Shown: piece by piece, positions 18,447 to 27,084 of the stretch
Layout: each line of letters begins with the position of its first letter
Position numbering within the stretch: the first letter of the stretch is position 1
Assembly: GCF_024756255.1 (NCBI RefSeq)
Contig: NZ_JANUHB010000001.1
Span: forward strand, 992,001 to 1,056,000
From: Massilia agilis
GTDB lineage: Bacteria > Pseudomonadota > Gammaproteobacteria > Burkholderiales > Burkholderiaceae_D
Reading direction: 5' to 3'
Length of the DNA stretch: 64,000 nucleotides
Program-made: the position numbers and the translations under genes
The notes under the pieces: generated by a model
What the model was told of the DNA's origin: nothing
Databases searched by the model: none
The model's input: only the letters and a program-made list of their open reading frames with translations

Positions 18447-19769
18447 TCAGCTCAGGCTTTCCAGGCGAATGCGCGTCACCTTGCGCTCCACCGCTTCCAG
18501 CGCCTCGATCTTCGCGATCGCCGCGTCCACGAACTTCTCGCGGGTCTGGTGGGTGATGATGATGATATCGGTGCGCGTCTGCAGCTCGCCCGGCTCCTTC
18601 TGCAGCACGGCGTCGATCGAGATGCCGGCATCGGCCAGGATGCGCGTCAGGTCAGCCATCACGCCCAGCTGGTCCTTCACGTACACGCGCAGGTAGTAGC
18701 TCGAGCGGATCTCGGACATCGGCAGGACCGGCACGTCCGTCATCTCGTTCGGCTGGAACGCCAGGTGCGGCACGCGGCAGTACGGGTCCACGGTGGCCAG
18801 GCGGGTCACGTCCACCAGGTCCGCAATCACGGCCGAGGCGGTCGGCTCCGAGCCCGCGCCCTTGCCGTAGTAAAGCGTCGAACCGACGGCGTCGGCGTGC
18901 ACCAGCACCGCGTTCATGGCGCCTTCCACGTTCGCGATCAGGCGGTTGGCCGGGATCAGCGTCGGGTGCACGCGCAGCTCAATGCCGTCCACACCATCGG
19001 CCTGCGCGCGGCGCGTGATGCCCAAGAGCTTGATGCGGTAGCCCAGCTGCTCGGCGTAGCGGATGTCCACCGCCTGCAGCGTGCTGATGCCCTCGATGTG
19101 GGCCTTCTCGAACTGCACCGGGATGCCGAACGCGATCGACGACATGATCGCCAGCTTGTGCGCCGCGTCCACGCCCTCGATGTCGAAGGTCGGGTCGGCT
19201 TCCGCATAGCCCAGTTCCTGCGCCTGCTTGAGCACCGTCGCGAAGTCCAGGCCCTTCTCGCGCATTTCCGAGAGAATGAAGTTGGTGGTGCCGTTGATGA
19301 TGCCGGCCACCGATTCGATGCGGTTGGCGGTCAGGCCCTCGCGCAGCGCCTTGATGATCGGCACACCGCCGGCCACGGCCGCCTCGAACGCCACCATCAC
19401 GCCCTTTTCCTGGGCCGCGGCGAAGATCTCGTTGCCGTGCTGCGCCAGCAGCGCCTTGTTGGCGGTGACCACATGCTTGCCGTTGGCGATGGCGCGCAGC
19501 ACCAGCTCGCGCGGCAGCTCGTAGCCGCCGATCAGCTCGACCACGATGTCGATGTCGGGACTGTCCACCACGGCGAACGGATCGTCCACCACGACGCAAT
19601 CGGCGCCGACGATGCCGCGCGCGCGTTCCAGGTTGCGCGCCGCGACCATGGCGATCTCGATGCCGCGGCCGGCGCGGCGGCGAATGTCTTCCTGGTTGCG
19701 CTGCAAGACGTTGTATGTGCCGGCGCCCACGGTGCCGATGCCTAGCAGGCCTACTTTAATCGGTTTCAA
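18447..19769 (-). CDS. hom: Homoserine dehydrogenase
   Basis: 440 aa, the usual length for the ACT-domain form. It reduces aspartate semialdehyde to homoserine with NAD(P)H, the branch point to threonine and methionine. The nucleotide-binding start is KVGLLGIGTVGAGT. ANKALLAQHG and GIINGTTNFIL mark the catalytic domain, with the substrate region GYAEADPTFDIEG. A C-terminal ACT domain (about 355-435, YYLRVYVKDQLGVMADLTRIL) gives feedback control. The start is a TTG at 19769 preceded by GAGAG; no ATG or GTG fits before the conserved residues. It lies 28 nt after alaA. thrC, which usually follows, is not downstream. Confidence 0.93.
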   Translation of the reverse strand: MKPIKVGLLGIGTVGAGTYNVLQRNQEDIRRRAGRGIEIAMVAARNLERARGIVGADCVVVDDPFAVVDSPDIDIVVELIGGYELPRELVLRAIANGKHVVTANKALLAQHGNEIFAAAQEKGVMVAFEAAVAGGVPIIKALREGLTANRIESVAGIINGTTNFILSEMREKGLDFATVLKQAQELGYAEADPTFDIEGVDAAHKLAIMSSIAFGIPVQFEKAHIEGISTLQAVDIRYAEQLGYRIKLLGITRRAQADGVDGIELRVHPTLIPANRLIANVEGAMNAVLVHADAVGSTLYYGKGAGSEPTASAVIADLVDVTRLATVDPYCRVPHLAFQPNEMTDVPVLPMSEIRSSYYLRVYVKDQLGVMADLTRILADAGISIDAVLQKEPGELQTRTDIIIITHQTREKFVDAAIAKIEALEAVERKVTRIRLESLS

Positions 19770-19797
19770 CTTACTCTCTCTTCTTCTGCTTCTGTTC

Positions 19798-21030
19798 TCA
19801 GGCGCGGATTGCGTGGCGGCGCCGGTAGCCGTCGAGGAAGCGCGCGAGGCGGCCGCAGGCCTCACCCAGGTCGTCCGTATTCGGCAGGAACACCAGCCGG
19901 AAGTGGTCCGGCGCGATCCAGTTGAAACCGGTGCCCTGCACCAGCAGCACCTTTTCCTCGGCCAGCAATTCGCAGATGAATTGCTGGTCGTCGGCGATCG
20001 GGTACACCTTGGGGTCCAGCCGCGGGAACATGTACAGCGCGGCCTTCGGCTTGACGCAGCTAACGCCCGGGATCTCGGTCAGCATCTTGTGCGCGAGATC
20101 GCGTTGACGGGTCAGGCGCCCGTTCGGCGCGACCAGGTCGGCAATGCTTTGGTAGCCGCCCAGCGCAGTCTGGATCGCAAACTGGCCGGGCACGTTGGCG
20201 CACAAGCGCATCGAGGCCAGCATGTTCAGGCCTTCGATATAGTCTTTCGCGTGCTTCTTCTCCCCCGATACTACCATCCAGCCGGCCCGGTAGCCGCAGG
20301 AGCGGTAATTTTTTGACAGGCCGTTGAGCGTGATGCACAACACGTCGTCGGCCAGCGAGGCCAGCGACACGTGCTGGGCACCGTCGTACAGCACCTTGTC
20401 GTAGATCTCGTCGGCGTAGACGATGAGCTGGTGCTGGCGCGCCAGTTCGAGAATCTCGAGCAGGAGCTCGCGCGGGTACAGCGCGCCGGTCGGGTTGTTC
20501 GGGTTGATGACGACGATCGCCCGCGTGTTGGGGGTGATCTTGCGCTTCATGTCCTCGATGTCGGGCATCCAGTCGGCCTGCTCGTCGCACACGTAGTGCA
20601 CCGGCGCGCCGCCGGCCAGGCTCACCGCCGCGGTCCACAGCGGGTAGTCCGGGGCCGGCACCAGCACCTCGTCGCCGTTGTTCAGCAGGCCCTGCATCGC
20701 CATCACGATCAGTTCCGAGGCGCCGTTGCCGAGATAGACGTCATCCACGGTCACGCCCGTGATGCCTTTTTGCTGGGTGTAGTGGACGATCGACTTGCGC
20801 GGCGCGAACAGGCCCTTGGAATCGGTGTAGCCCGCCGCGTTGGGCATGTTCCGGATCATGTCGCGCACGATCTCGTCCGGCGGGTCGAAGCCGAAGGTGG
20901 CCAGGTTGCCGATATTGAGCTTGATGATCTTGTGCCCGTCATCCTCCATCTTGCGCGCCAGGTCCATGGCCGGGCCACGGATCTCATAGCAGACATCGTC
21001 GAGTTTGTTGGATTTGAGGATGGGGCGCAC
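19798..21030 (-). CDS. alaA: Alanine-synthesising aminotransferase, AlaA type
   Basis: 410 aa class I/II PLP-dependent aminotransferase that makes alanine from pyruvate and glutamate. RPILKSNKLDDVCYEIRGP and LVPAPDYPLWTAAVSL match E. coli AlaA closely along the whole length. The PLP lysine is in NGLSKNYRSCGYRAGWM. The start is GTG at 21030, with AGGA seven to eight nt upstream; an upstream in-frame ATG would add twenty unrelated residues. It is the first gene of an alaA-hom operon, which suits the shared need for amino-donor and aspartate-family balance. It is divergent from the Mth938-like gene. Confidence 0.92.
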   Translation of the reverse strand: MRPILKSNKLDDVCYEIRGPAMDLARKMEDDGHKIIKLNIGNLATFGFDPPDEIVRDMIRNMPNAAGYTDSKGLFAPRKSIVHYTQQKGITGVTVDDVYLGNGASELIVMAMQGLLNNGDEVLVPAPDYPLWTAAVSLAGGAPVHYVCDEQADWMPDIEDMKRKITPNTRAIVVINPNNPTGALYPRELLLEILELARQHQLIVYADEIYDKVLYDGAQHVSLASLADDVLCITLNGLSKNYRSCGYRAGWMVVSGEKKHAKDYIEGLNMLASMRLCANVPGQFAIQTALGGYQSIADLVAPNGRLTRQRDLAHKMLTEIPGVSCVKPKAALYMFPRLDPKVYPIADDQQFICELLAEEKVLLVQGTGFNWIAPDHFRLVFLPNTDDLGEACGRLARFLDGYRRRHAIRA

Positions 21031-21227
21031 GGTAATTCCTGGTTCGGGTGAAGGGTTTTGCTGCAATGCGATAAGTCCATTCTGCCCCAAACAGACCAGT
21101 TAAATCAACCGCCCCGCCATCTTTTGCCGCCGTTGGGGCAAAAGCCTGAACGATGTTCGGCGGCCGTCCTGTCGCGCTTTGCGCCCGTTTGTGGCATCCT
21201 ATCGCCCTTCGCACAGAGGCAAATCCC

Positions 21228-21614
21228 ATGAAGCTGCACTCCCAGGACAACCAGCAGTACCAGACCGTGACCGGCTACGACGCCCAGGGCGTCGAGATCA
21301 ACGCGAAGCGCTACGAGTTCAGCGTGCTCGTGATGCCCGAGGTCGAGCCGCGCGCCTGGCCGGTCACCCGTTTCGAGGAACTCACCGCCGAACATTTCAC
21401 CGCCATCGCCCAGGACCAGCCGGACGTGGTCATTTTGGGCACCGGCGAGCGCCAGCGCTTCGTGCATCCGAAACTGGTGACCGCACTGTCGAGCCGCCGC
21501 GTGGGCGTGGAGAGCATGGACAGCCATGCCGCCTGCCGTACCTACAACATCCTGATGGGTGAAGGCCGCAAGGTCACGCTGGCGCTGATCATCGAAGGCG
21601 CGGCGGCCGCATGA
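21228..21614 (+). CDS. Mth938-like domain protein (DUF498)
   Basis: 128 aa. LPxxxW-type openings are absent, but PDVVILGTGERQRFVHPKLVTAL and VGVESMDSHAACRTYNILMGEGRKV are diagnostic for the small Mth938/NDUFAF3-like fold. The biochemical role in bacteria is not established. The ATG at 21228 follows AGAGGC. Its stop overlaps the arnT-like start by 4 nt (ATGA), so it leads the Ara4N operon here; the same protein is found outside arn loci too. Confidence 0.85.
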   Translation: MKLHSQDNQQYQTVTGYDAQGVEINAKRYEFSVLVMPEVEPRAWPVTRFEELTAEHFTAIAQDQPDVVILGTGERQRFVHPKLVTALSSRRVGVESMDSHAACRTYNILMGEGRKVTLALIIEGAAAA

Positions 21615-23278
21615 ACGACCTGCACCGCAACAAAACCCTCCTCTGGATCCTCTTCGCCAGCTTCGTTCTCGCCACCCTGTACCTGCTCGGCGTGCGCACC
21701 CTGGTGCCGCCCGACGAGGGCCGCTACGCCGAAATGGCGCGCGAAATGCTCGCCACCGGCGACTGGGTCACCACCCGCCTGAACGGCATTAAATACTTCG
21801 AAAAGCCGCCGCTGCAAACCTGGGCCAACGCCCTCACCTTCGCCATTTTCGGCCTGGGTGAATGGCAGGCGCGCCTGTGGCTGGGGCTGAACGGCATCCT
21901 TGGCGTGGTGCTGGTCTGGCACGCCGGCCGCAAGGTGTTCAGCGAGCGCGTGGGCTTCTACGCCGCGCTGGTGCTCGGTTCCTGCTTCTACTGGGTCGCC
22001 TGCGCCCAGATCAACTCGCTGGACATGGGCCTGTCCGGCATGATGACCATCTCCCTGTGCGCCCTGCTGCTGGCCCAGCGCAACGACGCCACGGCGCGCG
22101 AAAACCGCGACTGGATGCTGGCCTGCTGGGCCGGGATGGCGCTGGCGGTGCTGGCCAAGGGCCTGATCGGGCTGGTGCTGCCGGGCGCGATCCTGGTGAT
22201 CTACACGCTGGCGGCGCGCGACTGGAAGATCTGGACGCGCCTGCACATGGGCAAAGGCCTGCTGCTGTTCTTCGCCATCGCCACCCCGTGGTTCGTGCTG
22301 GTGGGCCTGAAGAACCCGGAGCAGCCGCATTTCTTCTTCATCCACGAGCATTTCGACCGTTTCCTGCTCAAGGAACACCACCGCGAAGCCGCTTGGTGGG
22401 TGTTCTTCGTGCTGCTGGCCGCAGGTTCCGTGCCGTGGGTCGGTGTGCTGGTGCAAAGCCTGGTGCTGGGCGCAAAGCGCGAAGAGACCGGCGCCCGCGG
22501 CCCGTTCCGCCCGCGCCTGATGCTGCTGGTCTGGCTGGCCTTCATCATCCTGTTCTTCACCAAGTCCAGCTCCAAGCTGCCCGGCTACATCCTGCCGGTG
22601 TTCCCTGCCGCCGCGCTCCTGGTCGCCAATTACCTCGACGTGGGCACGCGCCGGAGCCGCATGCTCACCTGCGGCCTGACCGCCCTGCTCGGCGCCGCCC
22701 TGCTCGGGTTCGTGCCCTTCATGCCTGGCCTGGCCAAGCACGCCGGCGAAGGCGCGCTGTACGCGGCCTACCAGCCGTGGGTGCTGGCGGCCGGCTTCGT
22801 GGCCGCGGCCGGTGGCGTGGTCGCCATGCTGTACGCGCGCCAGATGCAGCGCGACCTGATGGTGGTGGTGCTGGCCCTGGCCGGCTTTGCCAGCACCGAG
22901 CTGCTGCTGGCCGGCTTCGAGCCGATCGGCAAGATACGCGCCGGCACCAACCTGCTGCCGGCGATCCAGGCCGAACTCAAGCCTGAAACCAGGGTCTATT
23001 CAGTCGGCATCTACGAACAGTCGCTGACCTTCTACCTGCGCCGCACCGTCACGCTGGTGGACTACTGGGACGAATTCACCTTCGGCCTGCAGCAGCAGCC
23101 GCAGCTCTCGATCCCGACCGTGCCGGCCTTTGTCGCCCAGTGGCGTGCCGACGCCGCCAGCGGCCGCCACGACCTGGCCATCATCCGCGAAGACATCCTG
23201 GCCGACCTGAAACGCCAGGGCGTGCCGCTGCGCGTGGTCGCGGCCGACGCGCGCCGCACCGTCATCGCAAACTATTAA
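21611..23278 (+). CDS. arnT: ArnT-like lipid A aminoarabinose transferase (GT39)
   Basis: 555 aa membrane protein with about twelve helices and a periplasmic C-terminal domain. The GT39 start LVPPDEGRYAEMAREMLATGDWVTTRLNG-type region contains the acidic DE pair of the active site, followed by GIKYFEKPPLQTW. It should move 4-amino-4-deoxy-L-arabinose (Ara4N) from undecaprenyl phosphate to lipid A in the periplasm, which lowers the negative charge of the outer membrane and reduces binding of cationic peptides. The family also includes protein mannosyltransferases, but the other arn genes beside it settle the role. Confidence 0.88.
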   Translation: MNDLHRNKTLLWILFASFVLATLYLLGVRTLVPPDEGRYAEMAREMLATGDWVTTRLNGIKYFEKPPLQTWANALTFAIFGLGEWQARLWLGLNGILGVVLVWHAGRKVFSERVGFYAALVLGSCFYWVACAQINSLDMGLSGMMTISLCALLLAQRNDATARENRDWMLACWAGMALAVLAKGLIGLVLPGAILVIYTLAARDWKIWTRLHMGKGLLLFFAIATPWFVLVGLKNPEQPHFFFIHEHFDRFLLKEHHREAAWWVFFVLLAAGSVPWVGVLVQSLVLGAKREETGARGPFRPRLMLLVWLAFIILFFTKSSSKLPGYILPVFPAAALLVANYLDVGTRRSRMLTCGLTALLGAALLGFVPFMPGLAKHAGEGALYAAYQPWVLAAGFVAAAGGVVAMLYARQMQRDLMVVVLALAGFASTELLLAGFEPIGKIRAGTNLLPAIQAELKPETRVYSVGIYEQSLTFYLRRTVTLVDYWDEFTFGLQQQPQLSIPTVPAFVAQWRADAASGRHDLAIIREDILADLKRQGVPLRVVAADARRTVIANY

Positions 23279-23284
23279 AACGAT

Positions 23285-23659
23285 ATGAACCTGTCCACTT
23301 TCTCATTCATCATCACCGGCGTGCTGCTCAATGCGGCCGCCCAGCTGCTGCTCAAGGCCGGCACCAACGCCCTGGGCGGCGCGATCCACCTCACCATGGA
23401 CAACTGGTTCCAGACCGGGATCAAGGTGGCGACCCAGCTGCCGATCCTGGGCGGGCTGGCCTGCTACGTGGTGTCGCTGGTCGTGTGGATCATCGGCCTG
23501 TCGCGCACCGACGTGACCATCGCTTACCCCATGCTCTCGCTCGGCTACGTGGTCAGCGCCGCCGGCGCCTGGCTGTTCCTGGGCGAGGCGGTCTCGCTGC
23601 AGCGGCTGGCGGCGATCGGTGTCATCATGGTCGGGGTTGCCCTGCTGGCGCGTACCTGA
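23285..23659 (+). CDS. ArnE/ArnF-like small multidrug-resistance type flippase subunit
   Basis: 124 aa with four membrane helices. LLNAAAQLLLKAGTNALGG at the start and RTDVTIAYPMLSLGYVVSAAGAWLFLGE are typical of ArnE/ArnF and EamA half-proteins. In enterobacteria ArnE and ArnF together flip undecaprenyl-phosphate-Ara4N across the inner membrane. Only one such gene is present here, so it may work as a homodimer. It starts 6 nt after arnT. Confidence 0.85.
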   Translation: MNLSTFSFIITGVLLNAAAQLLLKAGTNALGGAIHLTMDNWFQTGIKVATQLPILGGLACYVVSLVVWIIGLSRTDVTIAYPMLSLGYVVSAAGAWLFLGEAVSLQRLAAIGVIMVGVALLART

Positions 23660-23781
23660 TTGACAAGCCTGATAAAATGCGCGGTTGGCGCTGCGGAATC
23701 AAAAAATTCCTATTTGCAAGCAAATGTGGCAACACGACTGCCACAAAGTGAAACATTTGGCCATCCCTGAACACCCTGCAC

Positions 23782-23862
23782 CGTCATCCCCGCGCAGGCG
23801 GGGATCCATGCCGAGCGTGCATGCACGCGGCCCATGGATTCCCGCCGGCGCGGGAATGACGG
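23782..23862. repeat. REP-like paired palindrome, copy 3
   Basis: Arms begin CGTCATCCCCGCGCAGG and end CGGGAATGACGGG. The CGTCAT/ATGACG change occurs on both sides, so the stem is preserved. It lies in the arn cluster between the flippase gene and arnB, in a 243-nt gap that is otherwise A+T rich and could hold an internal promoter. Confidence 0.85.
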
Positions 23863-23902
23863 GACCGGCGGTTCAGCGGGCCACTAGCACAGAAAGAGAA
23901 AT

Positions 23903-25042
23903 ATGACTGCTGAGCTGCCTTTCCTGCCCTTTTCCCGCCCGACGATTGACGAAGACACCATCGCGGCGGTCGGCGACGTGCTGCGTTCCGGCTGGATCAC
24001 CACCGGGCCGAAGAACCAGGCGTTCGAAGCACAGCTGTCCGAATACTTTGGCGGCCGTCCGGTGCGCACCTTCAACTCCGGCACCTGCACCATGGAGATC
24101 GCGCTGCGCATCGCCGGCGTGGGCCCGGGCGACGAAGTGATCACCACGCCCATCACCTGGCCCGCAACCTCGGCCGTGATCCTGGAGGTCGGCGCCACCC
24201 CGGTGTTCGCCGACATCGACGAGCGCACCCGCAACATCGACCTGGACAAGCTGGAAGCGGCGATCACGCCGCGCACCCGCGCCATCATCCCGGTGTTCCT
24301 GTCCGGCCTGCCGGTGGACATGGACCGGCTGTACGCCATCGCCGCCAAGCACAAGCTGCGCGTGGTGGAAGACGCCGCGCAGGCGATCGGCTCGACCTGG
24401 AAAGGCAAGCGCATCGGCGCGATCGGTGACATGGTCTCGTTCAGCTTCCAGGTCAACAAGAACATCACGACGGTCGAAGGCGGCTGCTTGGTGATGAACA
24501 CCCCCGAGGAAGCGCGCCTGGCCGAAAAATACCGCCTGCAGGGCGTTACCCGCAGCGGCGTGGACGGCATCGACGTTGACGTGTTGGGCGGCAAGTACAA
24601 CATGAGCGACGTGAACGCGGCGATCGGCCTGCGCCAGCTGGCGCGGCTGGAAGAGTTCAATGCCCATCGCGAAAAGATCGCGCGCCACTACTTCCAGTGC
24701 TTCGGCCCCGACTTCGAGGCCAGGACCGGCGCCCAGCTCCCGATCCAGGCCTTCGGCACTTCGAACTGGCACCTGTTCCAGATCATCCTGCCCGACCATG
24801 GCCCCGGCACGCGCGCCGAGTTCATGACGCGCATGCAAAAGGAGTACAACATCGGGACCGGCTACCACTACGCGGCGGTCCACCTGTTCACCATGTACCG
24901 CGCGCGCGGCTTCAAGGAAGGGATGTTCCCGGTCGCCGAGAAAATCGGCCGCCTGACCGTGACCCTGCCGATGTTTAACACGATGACCCTGGCGGACGTG
25001 GAGCGCGTCGTCGCCGCCGTCAACGGGATCCTGGCCAAATGA
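23903..25042 (+). CDS. arnB: UDP-Ara4N aminotransferase, ArnB-like (DegT/DnrJ/EryC1)
   Basis: 379 aa PLP enzyme that converts UDP-4-keto-pentose to UDP-L-Ara4N with glutamate as donor. FLPFSRPTIDEDTIAAVGDVLRSGWITTGP is the classic ArnB opening. DAAQAIGSTWKGKRIG and SFSFQVNKNITTVEGG follow, the lysine in the latter (near residue 187) being the PLP anchor. Full length and intact. A purine-rich AGAAAGAGAAAT precedes the ATG. It overlaps arnC by 4 nt. Confidence 0.93.
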   Translation: MTAELPFLPFSRPTIDEDTIAAVGDVLRSGWITTGPKNQAFEAQLSEYFGGRPVRTFNSGTCTMEIALRIAGVGPGDEVITTPITWPATSAVILEVGATPVFADIDERTRNIDLDKLEAAITPRTRAIIPVFLSGLPVDMDRLYAIAAKHKLRVVEDAAQAIGSTWKGKRIGAIGDMVSFSFQVNKNITTVEGGCLVMNTPEEARLAEKYRLQGVTRSGVDGIDVDVLGGKYNMSDVNAAIGLRQLARLEEFNAHREKIARHYFQCFGPDFEARTGAQLPIQAFGTSNWHLFQIILPDHGPGTRAEFMTRMQKEYNIGTGYHYAAVHLFTMYRARGFKEGMFPVAEKIGRLTVTLPMFNTMTLADVERVVAAVNGILAK

Positions 25043-26055
25043 ACGTTCTTGCCATCAAACCGGAACTGTCGGTCGTCATCCCGGTGTACAACGAAGAGGC
25101 CGGGCTGGCCAAGCTGTTCGAGCGCCTGTACCCGGCACTGGACAAGGCCGGCATCACCTACGAGATCATTTTCGTCAACGACGGCAGCCGCGACAACTCG
25201 GTCGCCATCCTCGCCGAGCAGTACCGCCAGCGCCCGGACGTGACGCGCGTGGTGCTTTTTAACGGCAACTACGGCCAGCACATGGCGATCCTGGCCGGCT
25301 TCGAGCAAACCCGCGGCGAAATCATCGTCACGCTCGACGCCGACCTGCAGAACCCGCCGGAAGAGATTCCCAAGCTGGTCGAGAAGATGCGCGAGGGGTA
25401 CGACTACGTCGGCTCGATCCGCCGCAAGCGCCAGGACACCGCGTGGCGCACCATCGCGTCCAAGGCGATGAACCACCTGCGCGAGCGCATCACCAACATC
25501 CACATCACCGACCAGGGCAACATGCTGCGCGCGTACGGCCGCAACGTGATCGACCTGGTCAACCAATGCGGCGAGGTGAACACCTTCGTCCCGGCGCTGG
25601 CGTACAAGTTCGCGCGCAAGCCCACCGAGATCGTGGTCGAGCACGAAGAACGCGCCGCCGGCGAGTCGAAATACTCGCTCTACAGCCTGATTCGCCTGAA
25701 CTTCGACCTGGTGACCGGCTTTTCGCTGGTGCCGCTGCAGGTGTTTTCGCTGCTGGGCATGACGCTGTCGTTCTGCTCGGGCCTGCTGGTGCTGATCCTG
25801 CTGGTGCGCCGCTTCCTGCTGGGCGCCGAGGCCGAGGGTGTGTTCACGCTGTTTGCGATCGCGTTCTTCTTCATGGGCGTGATTTTGTTCGGCATCGGCC
25901 TGGTGGGCGAATACGTGGGCCGCATCTTCCAGCAGGTGCGCGCACGGCCGCGCTACGTGGTGCAGACCATTCTGCAGGGCCAGCCGCGCCGCGAAGGGCA
26001 CGAACTGGACGAAGCCGAAGGCGTGGTGCTCGAAAAGCGCCAGGTCGGCCGATAA
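25039..26055 (+). CDS. arnC: Undecaprenyl-phosphate Ara4-formyl-N transferase, ArnC-like
   Basis: 338 aa GT2 family. The catalytic domain (about 1-225) has VVIPVYNEEAGL, FVNDGSRDNS and the metal-binding LDADLQNPPEE. Two C-terminal membrane helices (about 235-260 and 270-295) anchor it to the inner membrane. GEYVGRIFQQVRARPRYVV is the usual C-terminal motif. It loads the formylated sugar on undecaprenyl phosphate on the cytoplasmic face. It overlaps arnB at its start. Confidence 0.92.
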   Translation: MNVLAIKPELSVVIPVYNEEAGLAKLFERLYPALDKAGITYEIIFVNDGSRDNSVAILAEQYRQRPDVTRVVLFNGNYGQHMAILAGFEQTRGEIIVTLDADLQNPPEEIPKLVEKMREGYDYVGSIRRKRQDTAWRTIASKAMNHLRERITNIHITDQGNMLRAYGRNVIDLVNQCGEVNTFVPALAYKFARKPTEIVVEHEERAAGESKYSLYSLIRLNFDLVTGFSLVPLQVFSLLGMTLSFCSGLLVLILLVRRFLLGAEAEGVFTLFAIAFFFMGVILFGIGLVGEYVGRIFQQVRARPRYVVQTILQGQPRREGHELDEAEGVVLEKRQVGR

Positions 26056-26070
26056 ACACCACCATTAGCA

Positions 26071-26151
26071 CGTCGTCCCCGCGCAGGCGGGGACCCATAG
26101 ACCGCGTGAACGCACGCGCAGCATGGGTCCCCGCCTGCGCGGGGACGACGG
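26071..26151. repeat. REP-like paired palindrome, copy 4
   Basis: A textbook copy: CGTCGTCCCCGCGCAGG, then GGGGACCCAT, a spacer of about 20 nt, ATGGGTCCCC and GCGGGGACGACG. It fills nearly the whole gap between arnC and the formyltransferase gene and ends 8 nt before the latter's ATG, so it must overlap its translation initiation region. Confidence 0.9.
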
Positions 26152-26158
26152 TTCAAAC

Positions 26159-27073
26159 ATGACCAATACATCCAAACGCGCAGTCGTCTTCGCCTACCAC
26201 AACGTCGGTGTGCGCTGCCTGAAAGTGCTGCTGGCCGGCGGCGTCGATGTCGCCCTCGTGGTCACGCACCAGGACAGCGCCAGCGAAAACATCTGGTTCG
26301 AGTCCGTGATCTCGGTCTGCCAGCTGGAAGGCATCCCCTACATCACGCCCGAACACGCGAAGGGCGACGACCTGCTGGAACAGGTCAAGGCCGCCAAACC
26401 GGACCTGATGTTCAGCTTCTACTACCGCCACATGCTGCCGGCCGAGCTGCTGGACGTGGCCCCGGCTTACAACATGCACGGCTCGCTGCTGCCGCAGTTC
26501 CGCGGCCGCGCCCCGGTCAACTGGGCGGTGCTGCACGGGGCCCATGAAACCGGCGCCACCCTGCACGAAATGACGGTCAAGCCGGACGCCGGCGCCATCG
26601 TCGCGCAAACCGCCGTGCCGATCCTGCCCGACGACACCGCCCACGACGTGTTCGGCAAGGTGGAAGTGGCCGCCGAGATCACGCTGTGGAAGGTGCTGCC
26701 TGGCCTGCTGGCCGGTACCGCCCCGCGCCTGCCGAACGAGCTGGCCAAGGGCAGCTACTTCGGCGGCCGCAAGCCCGAGGACGGCCGGATCGACTGGAGC
26801 AAACCGGCGCAGGAGGTGTACAACCTGCACCGCGCCGTCGCCCCGCCCTACCCCGGCGCGTTCACCGACGTGGGCGGGCATCGCTACATTATCGAAAGAG
26901 CAAGACTTTCCCGTCAGAATCTACCAAGTTTGCCACCGGGCTTGGCGGTGGTGGATAATGGCATCTTTGGCGTTTGCGGCGACGGCCGCGCGCTGGCCAT
27001 TTCCAGCCTGCTGGCCGATGGCGCCCCCATCAGCGCGGGCGAGCTGTCCGAGCGACTGGCCACGAATTCGTAA
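26159..27073 (+). CDS. UDP-Ara4N formyltransferase (N-terminal half of ArnA as a separate protein)
   Basis: 304 aa. AVVFAYHNVGVRCLKVLLAGG and MHGSLLPQFRGRAPVNWAVLHG are the ArnA formyltransferase signatures, with KPDAGAIVAQ supplying the catalytic Asp. It transfers formyl from N10-formyl-tetrahydrofolate to UDP-Ara4N. A C-terminal Fmt-like domain follows (about 205-300). In enterobacteria this is fused to the dehydrogenase half; here a stop (TAA 27071-27073) and a fresh start 12 nt on separate the two. The ATG at 26159 follows directly on a REP element and no clear ribosome binding site is seen; in-frame codons upstream lie within the palindrome. Confidence 0.9.
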   Translation: MTNTSKRAVVFAYHNVGVRCLKVLLAGGVDVALVVTHQDSASENIWFESVISVCQLEGIPYITPEHAKGDDLLEQVKAAKPDLMFSFYYRHMLPAELLDVAPAYNMHGSLLPQFRGRAPVNWAVLHGAHETGATLHEMTVKPDAGAIVAQTAVPILPDDTAHDVFGKVEVAAEITLWKVLPGLLAGTAPRLPNELAKGSYFGGRKPEDGRIDWSKPAQEVYNLHRAVAPPYPGAFTDVGGHRYIIERARLSRQNLPSLPPGLAVVDNGIFGVCGDGRALAISSLLADGAPISAGELSERLATNS

Positions 27074-27084
27074 AGAGATCACAC

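Noticed and set aside
19770..19797. Riboswitch or attenuator before hom
   Set aside because: Only 28 nt separate alaA and hom; no room for such a structure.
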